Shown here: piece after piece, positions 1 through 8,572 of the stretch
Layout: every line of letters starts with the position of its first letter
Numbering within the stretch: position 1 is the first letter of the stretch
Assembly (NCBI GenBank): GCA_001885315.1
Contig: MLPZ01000010.1
Location: 1 to 64,000, forward strand
Reading direction: 5' to 3'
DNA: 64,000 nucleotides
Source of the DNA: Treponema sp. CETP13
Lineage (GTDB): Bacteria; Spirochaetota; Spirochaetia; Treponematales; Treponemataceae
The notes under the pieces: model-generated
What the model saw: only the letters and a program-made list of their open reading frames with translations
Told to the model about the DNA's origin: nothing
Database searches by the model: none
Translations under genes and position numbers: made by a program

Positions 1-2205
1 CTGGTCAGTTCCTATTTTTATTGTTGAAAAAGGAGTTCCTGAAGTAGAAGTAGCTTCTCGTGTGCCGTCTTCTGCTTTCATGTGAGAACTTAATAAACGA
101 TATTTTACACTTTTAATTGCAGCTTCAGAAGAAATTTCCCCTTCGATTTTAACATCAGAAAATCCATCAAAAGATTTAGTATTATTCAATTTTAGAGTTG
201 CTGGAATTGTTTTCGTTTTTACTGTTAATTTTTTAGAATCATATGTAAGACCTTTTTCTGTGGTTACTCGTACTATAAATGAATCCGAAGTACCATGATT
301 TGATCCGGGTTTTAAAATGATACAATTATTATTTAATTTTACAGTTGCAAAATCAGTTTGAGGAACTAATTCGACAGAATCGGCTTTACCACCAGTAAAG
401 AAGCCACTAACAGAAGACTGTTGCGTAAAATCTATAATATTATCTGCAGATATTGTACTATCTGTGAAACGAACTTCTGGTTCACTATGAATTTTTGTTA
501 AATCTGTAATATTTAATAAAAGAGTTTTCGTTGTTTCTCGATTACAGATATCTATTGCATGGATTGTTAAACGCGAAATCCCCCACGGAGAGGTGTTTAA
601 AGGAATGTTTAAATCGATAGTTTCTTTAGGTTTATTTATTGCAAAGGGGATTTTTGCTCCATCATTAAATTGCCAATATACTTCTTGTATATAGCATTCA
701 GCACTAACAGATGTTTTTATTGAATAATTATCTTCTGGATATACATCCATTCCATATGTGTACGGAATTTGTGCTTCTTTTTTCTTTGTATCTCCTATTG
801 TTGTTTCACCAAATACAGGCTTTTCACCAATAGAAAAAAACTTTACTTGATACGGATTTCCTTTTTGACCATAGATATCGACTCCGGTAACAGTTACTGT
901 ATGCTCTCCAAAAGGAAGAACCTGACCAGGTTTTAGCAATACATCACTAAAAACACTGTCTACAGCCATCGTTTTTTCTTCTTCATCATCTATAGAGTAG
1001 ATAATCGAAGCAACACCATCATCATCAAACGCTTTTCCACTTAAATATACATCGTCATAAACCTGTTGATCGGGGACAGGACTTGCTATTGCAATTGTTG
1101 GTTTATCTGCTTCAAAATCAAAAGGAATTATTCGTTTTTCTATTGTTTTGTTACCAACGGTATCAGTAGCAATTATGCTTATCTTACAATTTTTACCACC
1201 CAATTCTCTTGCATCAAAGGTTGTTGTCCAATAAGGATCCCCAGGTATAATTTCAAAATCACCACTTAACTCTCCAGCTTTCCAAGACAAACTTTGCATG
1301 GCTACCGTATCACGTACCAATCCTGCAATAGCAAACTCGCCATTTACAGCAGCATCTTGTGCTGGATAAATAAATTGTAATTCAGGAGCCGTGTTGTCTA
1401 TAAAATATAAAAATGAATACACTCCATAAGACCCCTGTTCATCAAGTCCTTTAAACCAACAAACTTGAGGACCATCATCCATTTTTTTTGTATTTATTGG
1501 TAAATCAAAAGTCCAAGCTTTAATTGATTTATCATATTTAAGTTTTAATTCTCGAAAAATAGCACCTCTATCAAGAGAATACCATAACTTAGAAATTCCA
1601 TTGCCATCAAAAACGGAACCTTTCAAGTGTATATATCCAGAGACAAGTTCTCCTGTTCCATGATTCTCAACTTCTGTTTTTGGAGTCTTTCTATCTAAGT
1701 TCCATGTAATTTGTGTTAAATGTCCTTTTAATCCATTTATATCGTATCCGTAAACACCAATTGTATGAGGCCCTTCAGCCATGTTGGTTGTATCAAGATA
1801 ATATGACCAGAAATCAGTCCCCTCGGCTTGTTTTGGATTATCTTCATCACCATCAAAAATAAGTTCTACTTTAGAAACACCATCATCATCAATACAAGTA
1901 CCTACAATATTAAGATTACCAGGTACTCTCTGTTGAGTAAGAGGGTTTGTTATAGTTGCGGTAGGGAAATCAGATTCAGGATCTATATAGAGGTTATAAG
2001 GACCAGCAACAGTCGTGTTACCACCTTGATCAGAAGCAGTAACCATAATGTTATATTTGCCAGTTTTTTTCTCAGAAACATCTATGCTTTCTTCCCAGCT
2101 GTCAAGGCTTTTAGTTTCAAGTTCATCTATTTCTTTTTTACCACTTGCAAAAACTACATTAAATGTAATTAAAGTCAAAAACAAAGAAACTACTACTTTT
2201 TTCAA
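1..2205 (-). CDS. Exported Ig-like repeat protein, 3' end outside the window
   Basis: An open frame of 735 codons runs from a TTG start at 2205 to the window edge without a stop. The TTG is chosen because an AGAGG ribosome-binding site lies about 8 bases upstream and the product begins with a good signal peptide (two lysines, hydrophobic core, ...VVFAS). The mature protein is a chain of bacterial Ig-like/cadherin-like modules with the usual phrases (GVSKVELIFDGDED, LYIDPESDFP, FIDNTAPELQF, GVASIIYSIDDEEE). These modules normally build extended adhesins or envelope scaffolds. It resembles the giant Ig protein at the other end of the window in style, but is a separate gene. The partner or ligand cannot be read from the sequence. 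The C-terminus is not visible. Confidence 0.85.
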   Translation of the reverse strand, partial: MKKVVVSLFLTLITFNVVFASGKKEIDELETKSLDSWEESIDVSEKKTGKYNIMVTASDQGGNTTVAGPYNLYIDPESDFPTATITNPLTQQRVPGNLNIVGTCIDDDGVSKVELIFDGDEDNPKQAEGTDFWSYYLDTTNMAEGPHTIGVYGYDINGLKGHLTQITWNLDRKTPKTEVENHGTGELVSGYIHLKGSVFDGNGISKLWYSLDRGAIFRELKLKYDKSIKAWTFDLPINTKKMDDGPQVCWFKGLDEQGSYGVYSFLYFIDNTAPELQFIYPAQDAAVNGEFAIAGLVRDTVAMQSLSWKAGELSGDFEIIPGDPYWTTTFDARELGGKNCKISIIATDTVGNKTIEKRIIPFDFEADKPTIAIASPVPDQQVYDDVYLSGKAFDDDGVASIIYSIDDEEEKTMAVDSVFSDVLLKPGQVLPFGEHTVTVTGVDIYGQKGNPYQVKFFSIGEKPVFGETTIGDTKKKEAQIPYTYGMDVYPEDNYSIKTSVSAECYIQEVYWQFNDGAKIPFAINKPKETIDLNIPLNTSPWGISRLTIHAIDICNRETTKTLLLNITDLTKIHSEPEVRFTDSTISADNIIDFTQQSSVSGFFTGGKADSVELVPQTDFATVKLNNNCIILKPGSNHGTSDSFIVRVTTEKGLTYDSKKLTVKTKTIPATLKLNNTKSFDGFSDVKIEGEISSEAAIKSVKYRLLSSHMKAEDGTREATSTSGTPFSTIKIGTDQ

Positions 2206-2239
2206 TTTTTATACCTCTTTTTTTTTAAAATCCTCTTAT

Positions 2240-2268
2240 ATTTTATATCCAAATATTCTAGCTGACAA
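2240..2268 (-). promoter_or_regulatory. Candidate sigma-70 promoter for the partial Ig-like gene
   Basis: On the minus strand a TTGTCA -35 box (2263-2268) is separated by 17 bases from a TAAAAT -10 box (2240-2245), about 35 bases before the TTG start at 2205. Spacing and position fit a vegetative promoter. This is motif reading only. Confidence 0.45.
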
Positions 2269-2323
2269 GGATTAATAATTATATTATTATATGTTTATGA
2301 TTAATTCTAAAGGGGGAAAAATC

Positions 2324-3472
2324 ATGAACATCACAAGCTACTTAAAACGTATTTTTTTAATCTCTGTACTTGCTGTGGTTTTAATAGTATTCTCATTTTT
2401 AGTAATCATTTACGTTCAAAATTCTAGAAAAATACACATTGCATTTTATAATATCCCAGAATCAGTTCAGCAGACTCTAGAAATGCAAATTGATTCCTAT
2501 TTTATTAATAACCAAAACAAAAGATCTCCAAGCTATTTAACAATTAACTCTAACGAATCTTTAGCTACAAGTGAAATAAAAAAAGCCTCAATTATAATTT
2601 GTTACACCGGCAAAAACCTAGCAAATTCTCAAAAACAAGAACTTCCGTTGTCATTATTTTCTAACATCCCTCGAACATTACGTTCTGCAAGTATAAAGGA
2701 TGGGAAAGCCTACTTTTTGCCTTTGCTCATTGACCATTTTGAACTCGCTGTAAATACAAAAAAATATTCAAAGATGGAAGAAAGCACTTCTCTTTCAGAT
2801 TTTCTTAACAAAGCAGAACAGATATCTAAAGAAACAAATAAGCCTTCTCTTTACTGTGCAGGAGCCTCTGATAGTCAACTGTTACAATTTGTAGGAGCTC
2901 TACAAGAAGCCATTACAGGCAAAGTCCCGTTAGATAGCTCTCTAAACTCTGTTTCTGAAGCAATCTCTTTATTGCAAGAACTCCGTTTTAAAGGAGTTGT
3001 CCCAAACGAATGGGTTAATTTATCAAATAAAGATATTGCTTATTTTATGCAACAAGAAAAAATTCCTTTTGCACTTTTGCCATTATCAGAACACCGTAAT
3101 CTTTCATATAATGTTTCAAAAAATTACAAAACTTTTTTTATTCCTGCAAATAATAACGTAAAGATAAGAACTTTTACCGCTCCAACAATATCTGCTTTTA
3201 TACCAACACATGCAGACAAAAAAAATACGGTATTAGCAAATGCTTTATTAGCATATCTTATATCACGACCGGAACAAGCTATTTTAAGTACTAAAACAGG
3301 GCTTGCCCCTGCAGATGCAACAGCAAATACACCTGATATCGAAGCTGATAACGTACGTTATTGGATAGCCGCCTCTTCTAGTCCCTATCCAGGATTGGAC
3401 AAAACTACTTGTACTAATACTGAAGAACGTAACATAAATGCAAAATTATTACGTCAACACTTAAATAACTAA
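2324..3472 (+). CDS. Membrane-anchored extracellular solute-binding-like protein
   Basis: The start at 2324 (MNITSYLKRIF) is preferred over an in-frame ATG at 2291 because AGGGGG sits 7 bases before it. The 382-residue product has one N-terminal hydrophobic segment (about residues 8-33) that could be a membrane anchor or uncleaved signal. The body resembles bilobed carbohydrate ABC-transporter binding proteins: a central region around ...SDFLNKAEQ..., a GxVP segment, and a C-terminal run ending ...STKTGLAPADA, which recalls the late helices of family-1 solute-binding proteins. No permease or ATPase is adjacent, so it may act as a receptor or use an unlinked transporter. The family call is by pattern only; function is uncertain. 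Confidence 0.6.
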   Translation: MNITSYLKRIFLISVLAVVLIVFSFLVIIYVQNSRKIHIAFYNIPESVQQTLEMQIDSYFINNQNKRSPSYLTINSNESLATSEIKKASIIICYTGKNLANSQKQELPLSLFSNIPRTLRSASIKDGKAYFLPLLIDHFELAVNTKKYSKMEESTSLSDFLNKAEQISKETNKPSLYCAGASDSQLLQFVGALQEAITGKVPLDSSLNSVSEAISLLQELRFKGVVPNEWVNLSNKDIAYFMQQEKIPFALLPLSEHRNLSYNVSKNYKTFFIPANNNVKIRTFTAPTISAFIPTHADKKNTVLANALLAYLISRPEQAILSTKTGLAPADATANTPDIEADNVRYWIAASSSPYPGLDKTTCTNTEERNINAKLLRQHLNN

Positions 3473-3525
3473 GACCTTCTATTTAAAATGTCGGCATGGT
3501 TTCTGTAAAAAAACACCGTTTAAAA

Positions 3526-3557
3526 CAAAAAAATCACAATATTCATTGTGTTTTTTT
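3526..3557. terminator. Bidirectional intrinsic terminator
   Basis: A CACAAT/ATTGTG stem with loop ATTC is flanked by an A-run on the left and a T-run on the right, so it can end transcription from both sides. It lies between the convergent solute-binding-like gene and parB. Confidence 0.7.
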
Positions 3558-3587
3558 GTAAAAATATAAAATTAAAAATTTATGACC

Positions 3588-4520
3588 TTATTCACCAATA
3601 ATAATAGTATATAATCTATCTAAATCATCCTTAGAAAAATAATCTATCAAAAGAGATCCTTTTTCAAAATTTCCTTTTATCGCAACTTTTGTTCCAAGTT
3701 TTTCAATAAATTGTTCTTCAATATGTACTAAATCAGGGTCTCGTGATTGTAACTTTTGTTTAGTTTTTTTCGTTCCTTTAGAAACAATATTTGCATTTAA
3801 AGAGAGTGCTTCTGCTTCTGCTTCGCGAACAGACAAAGAACTACCCATTATTTTGCCAAATAGAATCCGCTGATCTGTAGCGTTATTTACAGAAAGCAAT
3901 GCGCGTGCATGTCCTGCAGAAATTTTACCATTGGCTAACTCTGTTTGCATATCCACGGGGAGTTTTAATAATCGTAAGCAGTTTGCAACAGCAGACCGAC
4001 TCTTACCAACTTTTCTTGCAACTTCATCTTGATTAAGATTGCCAAGCTCCATTAAGTTTTTATATGCTAAAGCTTCCTCAACTGCATTTAAATCTTCACG
4101 CTGGATATTCTCTATTAAAGCTACTTCTAGTTTTTTTTGATCAGTATATTTTTGAACTCGAACAGGTACTTTTTTTAATCCTGCTAAGCGAGCAGCTCGA
4201 GTCCGGCGTTCCCCAGCAATGATATAAAAACCACCTTTATCATTTTTTTCTACGATAATTGGTTGAATAACTCCATGTTCTTTTATACTTTCAGCAAGTT
4301 CTTTTAACGATATTTCATCAAATTCTGTACGAGGTTGTCGTGGATTTGGCTCTAAAAGATCTACATTTACATAGGTATCACCACTAATATTATTATTTTT
4401 ATTTGCAGAAAAAGCCGTATTATTTAACGCTAAACTTGAATCAATCGACTCATTTACTTCTTCCTCAGCCTCAGACATTAATGCGCCCAAACCTTTTCCA
4501 AGACCATTTTTTTTAGCCAC
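3588..4520 (-). CDS. parB: Chromosome partitioning protein ParB (Spo0J-like)
   Basis: ParB loads at parS sites as a CTP-dependent sliding clamp and works with ParA in origin segregation. The 310-residue protein has the basic N-terminal ParA-stimulating stretch (KKNGLGKGLGALM), a ParB/Srx nuclease-like domain at about 50-140 with the GERRTRA nucleotide-binding motif, a helix-turn-helix (NQDEVARKVGKSRSAVANCL) and a C-terminal dimerisation region. Length and domain order are normal. It overlaps the parA stop by 8 bases, so the two are translationally coupled. No canonical parS palindrome was noticed in this window. Confidence 0.97.
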   Translation of the reverse strand: MAKKNGLGKGLGALMSEAEEEVNESIDSSLALNNTAFSANKNNNISGDTYVNVDLLEPNPRQPRTEFDEISLKELAESIKEHGVIQPIIVEKNDKGGFYIIAGERRTRAARLAGLKKVPVRVQKYTDQKKLEVALIENIQREDLNAVEEALAYKNLMELGNLNQDEVARKVGKSRSAVANCLRLLKLPVDMQTELANGKISAGHARALLSVNNATDQRILFGKIMGSSLSVREAEAEALSLNANIVSKGTKKTKQKLQSRDPDLVHIEEQFIEKLGTKVAIKGNFEKGSLLIDYFSKDDLDRLYTIIIGE

Positions 4521-5268
4521 GGGTTAGCACCTCCGAAGCAAGCATTTTATAACTTTTTGCACCTGTACAATTAGCATCATATTCACAAATAGGGACACCA
4601 TGTGAAGGAGCTTCTGATAATCGAACATTTCGAGGAATAATCGTATCAAATACAACATCTTTAAAATACGATTTAACTTGCATTACAACATCTTGGGCTA
4701 GTCGAGTTCGAGAATCGTACATCGTAAAGAAAACACCACCAATTTCAAGTTTTTTATTTATTGTTTTTTGAACTTTTTTTACAGTTTGTAGTAAAAGAGA
4801 AACTCCTTCTAATGCAAAATATTCACATTGCATCGGAATAAGCACTGAATCTGCTGCGGCAAGGCCATTTAGGGTTAATATACCAAGAGAAGGAGGACAG
4901 TCAATAAGAATATAATCATACAAATTTTTTATAGGATCTATGGCGTTTTTTAGATAATACTCACGATCTTCCTGATCTACTAATTCAACGGCAGCTCCAG
5001 AGAGATCTATAGATGCAGGAATTGCATCAAGATTCTTTACACTCGTATGTTTTATAACTTTATCTGGAGTAACCATATCTGCCATAAGCTCATAAACAGT
5101 TGGTTTTTCTTTAGATAGACCAACTCCACTACTCATATTGCCTTGAGAATCAAAATCAACTAAAAGTACCTTTTTACCTGCTATTGCAAGATATGCACCA
5201 ATATTCACTGCTGATGTTGTTTTTCCAACACCGCCTTTCTGGTTTACAAAAACATATACCTTCGCCAT
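4513..5268 (-). CDS. parA: Chromosome partitioning ATPase ParA (Soj-like)
   Basis: A MinD/ParA-type Walker ATPase that binds DNA non-specifically when ATP-loaded and is released by ParB. The deviant Walker A motif KGGVGKTT is at residues 11-18, with the signature lysine at 11; Walker A' (VDFDSQGN) and Walker B (ILIDCPPSL) follow. The 251-residue length matches chromosomal Soj. It is the first gene of parA-parB. There is no Shine-Dalgarno before the ATG. A TATAAT lies with exactly 6 bases between it and the start codon, so a leaderless transcript is plausible. Confidence 0.97.
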   Translation of the reverse strand: MAKVYVFVNQKGGVGKTTSAVNIGAYLAIAGKKVLLVDFDSQGNMSSGVGLSKEKPTVYELMADMVTPDKVIKHTSVKNLDAIPASIDLSGAAVELVDQEDREYYLKNAIDPIKNLYDYILIDCPPSLGILTLNGLAAADSVLIPMQCEYFALEGVSLLLQTVKKVQKTINKKLEIGGVFFTMYDSRTRLAQDVVMQVKSYFKDVVFDTIIPRNVRLSEAPSHGVPICEYDANCTGAKSYKMLASEVLTRG

Positions 5269-5274
5269 AATGCA

Positions 5275-5280
5275 ATTATA
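5275..5280 (-). promoter_or_regulatory. Candidate -10 box of parA, placed for a leaderless mRNA
   Basis: TATAAT on the minus strand is followed by TGCATT and then the parA ATG. A start point 6-7 bases downstream of the -10 would fall on the ATG itself. No convincing -35 box is seen. Confidence 0.35.
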
Positions 5281-5306
5281 TCATTTTATTTTAATCGAGT
5301 ATATAT

Positions 5307-5729
5307 ATGACAGAATTTGAATTACTTTTACCAACTATTATTTCACAAATAGAAACGTGCACCCTTTCTAATCCAAAAAAAGATGTAAAATATTTAAAAA
5401 TAACTATTCGCCGTAACAAAGAATGTAACGCTGCAAAAGAAAATTGTTTTTTTATAGAACGCTTTACCCAAAAACAAGCTTTTCAAAAATCACTTACAGA
5501 GACTGAAACTGCAAACTTGCTTCTTTTAGAAACTGGTATTCATTATAAAAATGTTGCTATTTTTACAGAAACAGAATTTATTACCGTTTTAACAAACAAA
5601 AGAGGTAAACAAACACTATTACGAAAACCTATAAAAAAACGAGAATCTACCATACCATCAAGTTCACAAGCCGCGAATTGTTGTTGTAAAACAAGTACAC
5701 CCCATAATAAAAAAAGCACTACCTTTTAG
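5307..5729 (+). CDS. N-terminal fragment of a frameshifted SAM methyltransferase
   Basis: The 140-codon frame encodes the N-terminal region found in Firmicutes-type SAM-dependent methyltransferases of about 390-400 residues. The YLKITIRR segment, a RFTQKQAF segment and a TVLTNKRGKQTLLRK segment match my memory of that family. It then runs out of frame at an A7 tract (5709-5715) and ends within five codons. Adding one A restores the frame into HYLLEEDIPVPFLIELG and the downstream methyltransferase. This is therefore one gene broken by a single-base shift, or one needing slippage. No ribosome-binding site is evident before the ATG. Confidence 0.7.
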   Translation: MTEFELLLPTIISQIETCTLSNPKKDVKYLKITIRRNKECNAAKENCFFIERFTQKQAFQKSLTETETANLLLLETGIHYKNVAIFTETEFITVLTNKRGKQTLLRKPIKKRESTIPSSSQAANCCCKTSTPHNKKSTTF

Positions 5730-5770
5730 AAGAAGATATTCCTGTACCATTTCTTATAGAACTTGGTATT

Positions 5771-6565
5771 ATGACAAAAGAAGGGAAAGTTGTTCACTCC
5801 AAATATAGTAAATTCAAACAAATTAATAGATATCTAGAATTTATTGATGACATTATAGACAATTTAATTATTCCAGAAATTCAAAACAAAAATAAAAGTC
5901 TTGAAATAGTAGATTTTGGTTGTGGAAAGAGCTACCTTACCTTTGCCTTACATCATTATCTTACCCAATTAAAAGGATTAAAGGCCAATATCACAGGATT
6001 AGATTTAAAACAAGAAGTTATAGAACAGTGTTCTATTTTAGCTAAAAAATTTAAATTTGAAGGATTACATTTTTCTACAGGTGATATTGCAACATATAGC
6101 AAAGACAATCCAAACGCAAAAGATCCTGACATGGTCATAACGCTTCATGCTTGTGATACGGCAACTGATTTTGCACTCGCCTATGCAGTCGAGCACAATG
6201 CAAAAATTATATTGTCTGTTCCGTGTTGTCAACACGAACTTAACAGCAAATTGGGTAAACAGGCACCAAGTAATGCTTTTAACAGCCTATTAAAATATGG
6301 GCTTATTAAAGAACGTTTTTCGGCTCTTGCAACAGATGTTATGCGTGCAGAAATTCTTGAACAAAACGACTATTCGGTTCAACTTCTCGAATTTATCGAC
6401 ATTGACCATACCCCTAAAAACATTCTAATTCGTGCTGTCCTTAGAAATTCACTTGAGAAGACTAGTAATTTAGTAACAAAGAAAAAAACTACTTCGACAG
6501 ATTACAACAATTTATGTACTGCGCTTGGCCAAAAAAACACATTAGCTAAACTCTTACATACATAA
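5771..6565 (+). CDS. SAM-dependent methyltransferase catalytic part (Methyltransf_32-like), separated by a frameshift
   Basis: The frame is open from 5711; the first ATG is 5771. The product holds a Rossmann methyltransferase core: motif I VDFGCGKSYLTF, an acidic loop LDLKQEV, and a TLHACDTATDFAL segment followed by a VPCCQHEL motif characteristic of this family. Residues upstream of the ATG (LLEEDIPVPFLIEL) are conserved in relatives, so 5771 is unlikely to be the true start. The substrate is unknown; members are often annotated only as class I methyltransferases. See the preceding N-terminal fragment for the A7-tract frameshift. Confidence 0.75.
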   Translation: MTKEGKVVHSKYSKFKQINRYLEFIDDIIDNLIIPEIQNKNKSLEIVDFGCGKSYLTFALHHYLTQLKGLKANITGLDLKQEVIEQCSILAKKFKFEGLHFSTGDIATYSKDNPNAKDPDMVITLHACDTATDFALAYAVEHNAKIILSVPCCQHELNSKLGKQAPSNAFNSLLKYGLIKERFSALATDVMRAEILEQNDYSVQLLEFIDIDHTPKNILIRAVLRNSLEKTSNLVTKKKTTSTDYNNLCTALGQKNTLAKLLHT

Positions 6566-6600
6566 TTTATTGCAATCTAAAAGGCCTATAAAATCTATAA

Positions 6601-8406
6601 TTACTCAACAGTGACTGATTTAGCAAGATTTCGAGGTTTATCTGGATTGTTACCTCGTTGAATAGAACAGTAATAGGCAAAAAGCTGTGCTGGTATCACA
6701 GATAACATTGGACTAAAAGCATCAAAAGTTTCTGGAATTACAAAAGTTTCATCAACAGTGTTGTCAAAGAGACCACTATGATCTGTTGTAATTGCCAGTG
6801 TCGAAGCGCCTCTAGTAGCTACTTCTTTTATATTTGATGCTAATTTTTCATATAGTTTTTTTTGTGTCGCAATTGCGACAACCAAAGTTGAATTGTCAAC
6901 AAGAGCTATAGGCCCATGTTTTAATTCACCTGCAGCAAAGGATTCTGAATGAGTATATGCAATTTCCTTTAACTTTAGAGCACTTTCTAAACTAACTGCA
7001 TAATCATATAAACGTCCCATAAAAAACACTTTATTTTTATTAAATTGCCGTGCTGCAAATTTTTGTATAGTTTCCTTATTATCAACTATCTCTTGTGCTT
7101 TTTCTGAAATTGTTGCTAACTCGGTAAGATTTTTTTCTAGTTCTGTTTTGCTCATCGTCCCGCGAATTTCGGCTGTTTTTAAGGCTAACATATACATACA
7201 CATTAATTGTGTCGTAAACGCCTTTGTAGAAGCAACAGCAATTTCTGGACCAGCACGAGTATAGATTACTTCATCTGCTTCTCGTGATAAGGTAGACCCT
7301 ACACAGTTAGTAATAGCCAAAATACGTGAGCCATGTGATTTTGCAAGTCGAACAGCAGCTAAAGTATCTGCTGTTTCTCCAGACTGAGATATCACAATAA
7401 ATGCATCGTTTTTAGAGCAAACAGGATTTCGATATCGATATTCAGAAGCAACATCTACTTCAACTGGAATACGGGTAAATTGCTCAAAAGCATATTTACC
7501 AACAACACCTGCATGATAGGCTGTCCCGCAAGCAGTTATTACTATACGTTGAACATCTTTCCAACTATCCTTTAGATCTATCTCATTCCAAAGTTTAAAT
7601 GTATCTAAAAGGGCTTTTGGTTGTTCATGAATTTCTTTCATCATAAAATGCTCATACCCATTTTTTTCTGCAGCAGCTATATCCCAATCAACATGGAATG
7701 GTTTTCGTATGAGTTTTTCACCTTTATCAGTAAATAAATCGATTCTATCTCTATATAAAACAGCTACTTCATGATCATTTAAAAAATGAACTTCTCGGGT
7801 ATGTTCCAAAAGCGCTGGAACATCTGAGCCCATAAAATTTTCTCCATTACCAAGACCTACAACAAGAGGGCTATCTTTTCGAGCAACAATAATACGATCT
7901 GGAAAGTCTTTACACAAAACACCAAGAGCATAACTTCCCTCTAAATGGTTTAGTGTTTTAAGCACAGCTTTAAAAATGTCTTTTTGTGTTTTTTCATAAT
8001 GATAATTAAGTAAATGAGCTATTACTTCTGTATCGGTTTCGCTACGAAAAACAACGCCTTGATTTTGCAACCAACTTTTAATTTCAGCATAATTTTCAAT
8101 AATACCATTGTGTACTACTGCAATTGTTCCAGAAACATTTGTTTGCGGATGAGAGTTTACATCACTTGGCTCGCCATGAGTAGCCCATCGAGTATGTCCA
8201 ATCCCCATAGTACCAGAAATTACTTCATCAGCTATTTTTGCCTCAAGCGATTTTATCATTCCTTTACATTTTCTAACAACAATATCTTCTTTATCTAAAA
8301 CTGCAATTCCAGCAGAATCGTAGCCTCGATATTCTAGTTTTTTAAGAGCATTTATAAGAATAGGGGTCGCGTTTGTATTCCCAATATAGCCAACAATTCC
8401 ACACAT
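6601..8406 (-). CDS. glmS: Glutamine--fructose-6-phosphate aminotransferase GlmS
   Basis: Makes glucosamine-6-phosphate from fructose-6-phosphate and glutamine, the first step toward UDP-GlcNAc for peptidoglycan. The start is fixed by the N-terminal nucleophile cysteine (MCGIVGYIG; Met removal exposes Cys1). The glutaminase domain covers about 1-240 with HTRWATHG and HNGIIENY. Two SIS isomerase domains follow (SQSGETADTLAA and the later SLESALKLKEI region), and the family C-terminus NLAKSVTVE is present. At 601 residues it is full length. It appears to be a single gene, and I do not see a glmS ribozyme in the short upstream region. Confidence 0.98.
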   Translation of the reverse strand: MCGIVGYIGNTNATPILINALKKLEYRGYDSAGIAVLDKEDIVVRKCKGMIKSLEAKIADEVISGTMGIGHTRWATHGEPSDVNSHPQTNVSGTIAVVHNGIIENYAEIKSWLQNQGVVFRSETDTEVIAHLLNYHYEKTQKDIFKAVLKTLNHLEGSYALGVLCKDFPDRIIVARKDSPLVVGLGNGENFMGSDVPALLEHTREVHFLNDHEVAVLYRDRIDLFTDKGEKLIRKPFHVDWDIAAAEKNGYEHFMMKEIHEQPKALLDTFKLWNEIDLKDSWKDVQRIVITACGTAYHAGVVGKYAFEQFTRIPVEVDVASEYRYRNPVCSKNDAFIVISQSGETADTLAAVRLAKSHGSRILAITNCVGSTLSREADEVIYTRAGPEIAVASTKAFTTQLMCMYMLALKTAEIRGTMSKTELEKNLTELATISEKAQEIVDNKETIQKFAARQFNKNKVFFMGRLYDYAVSLESALKLKEIAYTHSESFAAGELKHGPIALVDNSTLVVAIATQKKLYEKLASNIKEVATRGASTLAITTDHSGLFDNTVDETFVIPETFDAFSPMLSVIPAQLFAYYCSIQRGNNPDKPRNLAKSVTVE

Positions 8407-8572
8407 ACGAAGTTCTCCAAATATTTAGATTTACGCGATAAATTTAACACAAAGGTAAAATCAGCACAAGCTAGTAACACAAAATTGCAAATGTCAGTTT
8501 TAGGTTTCTTTTTTTTAGATTTTAAACAAGTTTTTGCACTTTTAAAAAAAAGACCTCTTTAATAAGAACTCA

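Noticed and set aside
5709-5716. Programmed -1 frameshift site at the A-tract
   Set aside because: The zero-frame reading is AAT AAA AAA AGC, so tandem slippage would place the P-site tRNA-Lys on TAA. A homopolymer indel or transcriptional slippage fits better, though recoding is not excluded.
8407-8572. Possible glmS ribozyme or long leader upstream of glmS
   Set aside because: I could not find the conserved ribozyme core, and the interval is short and AT-rich.
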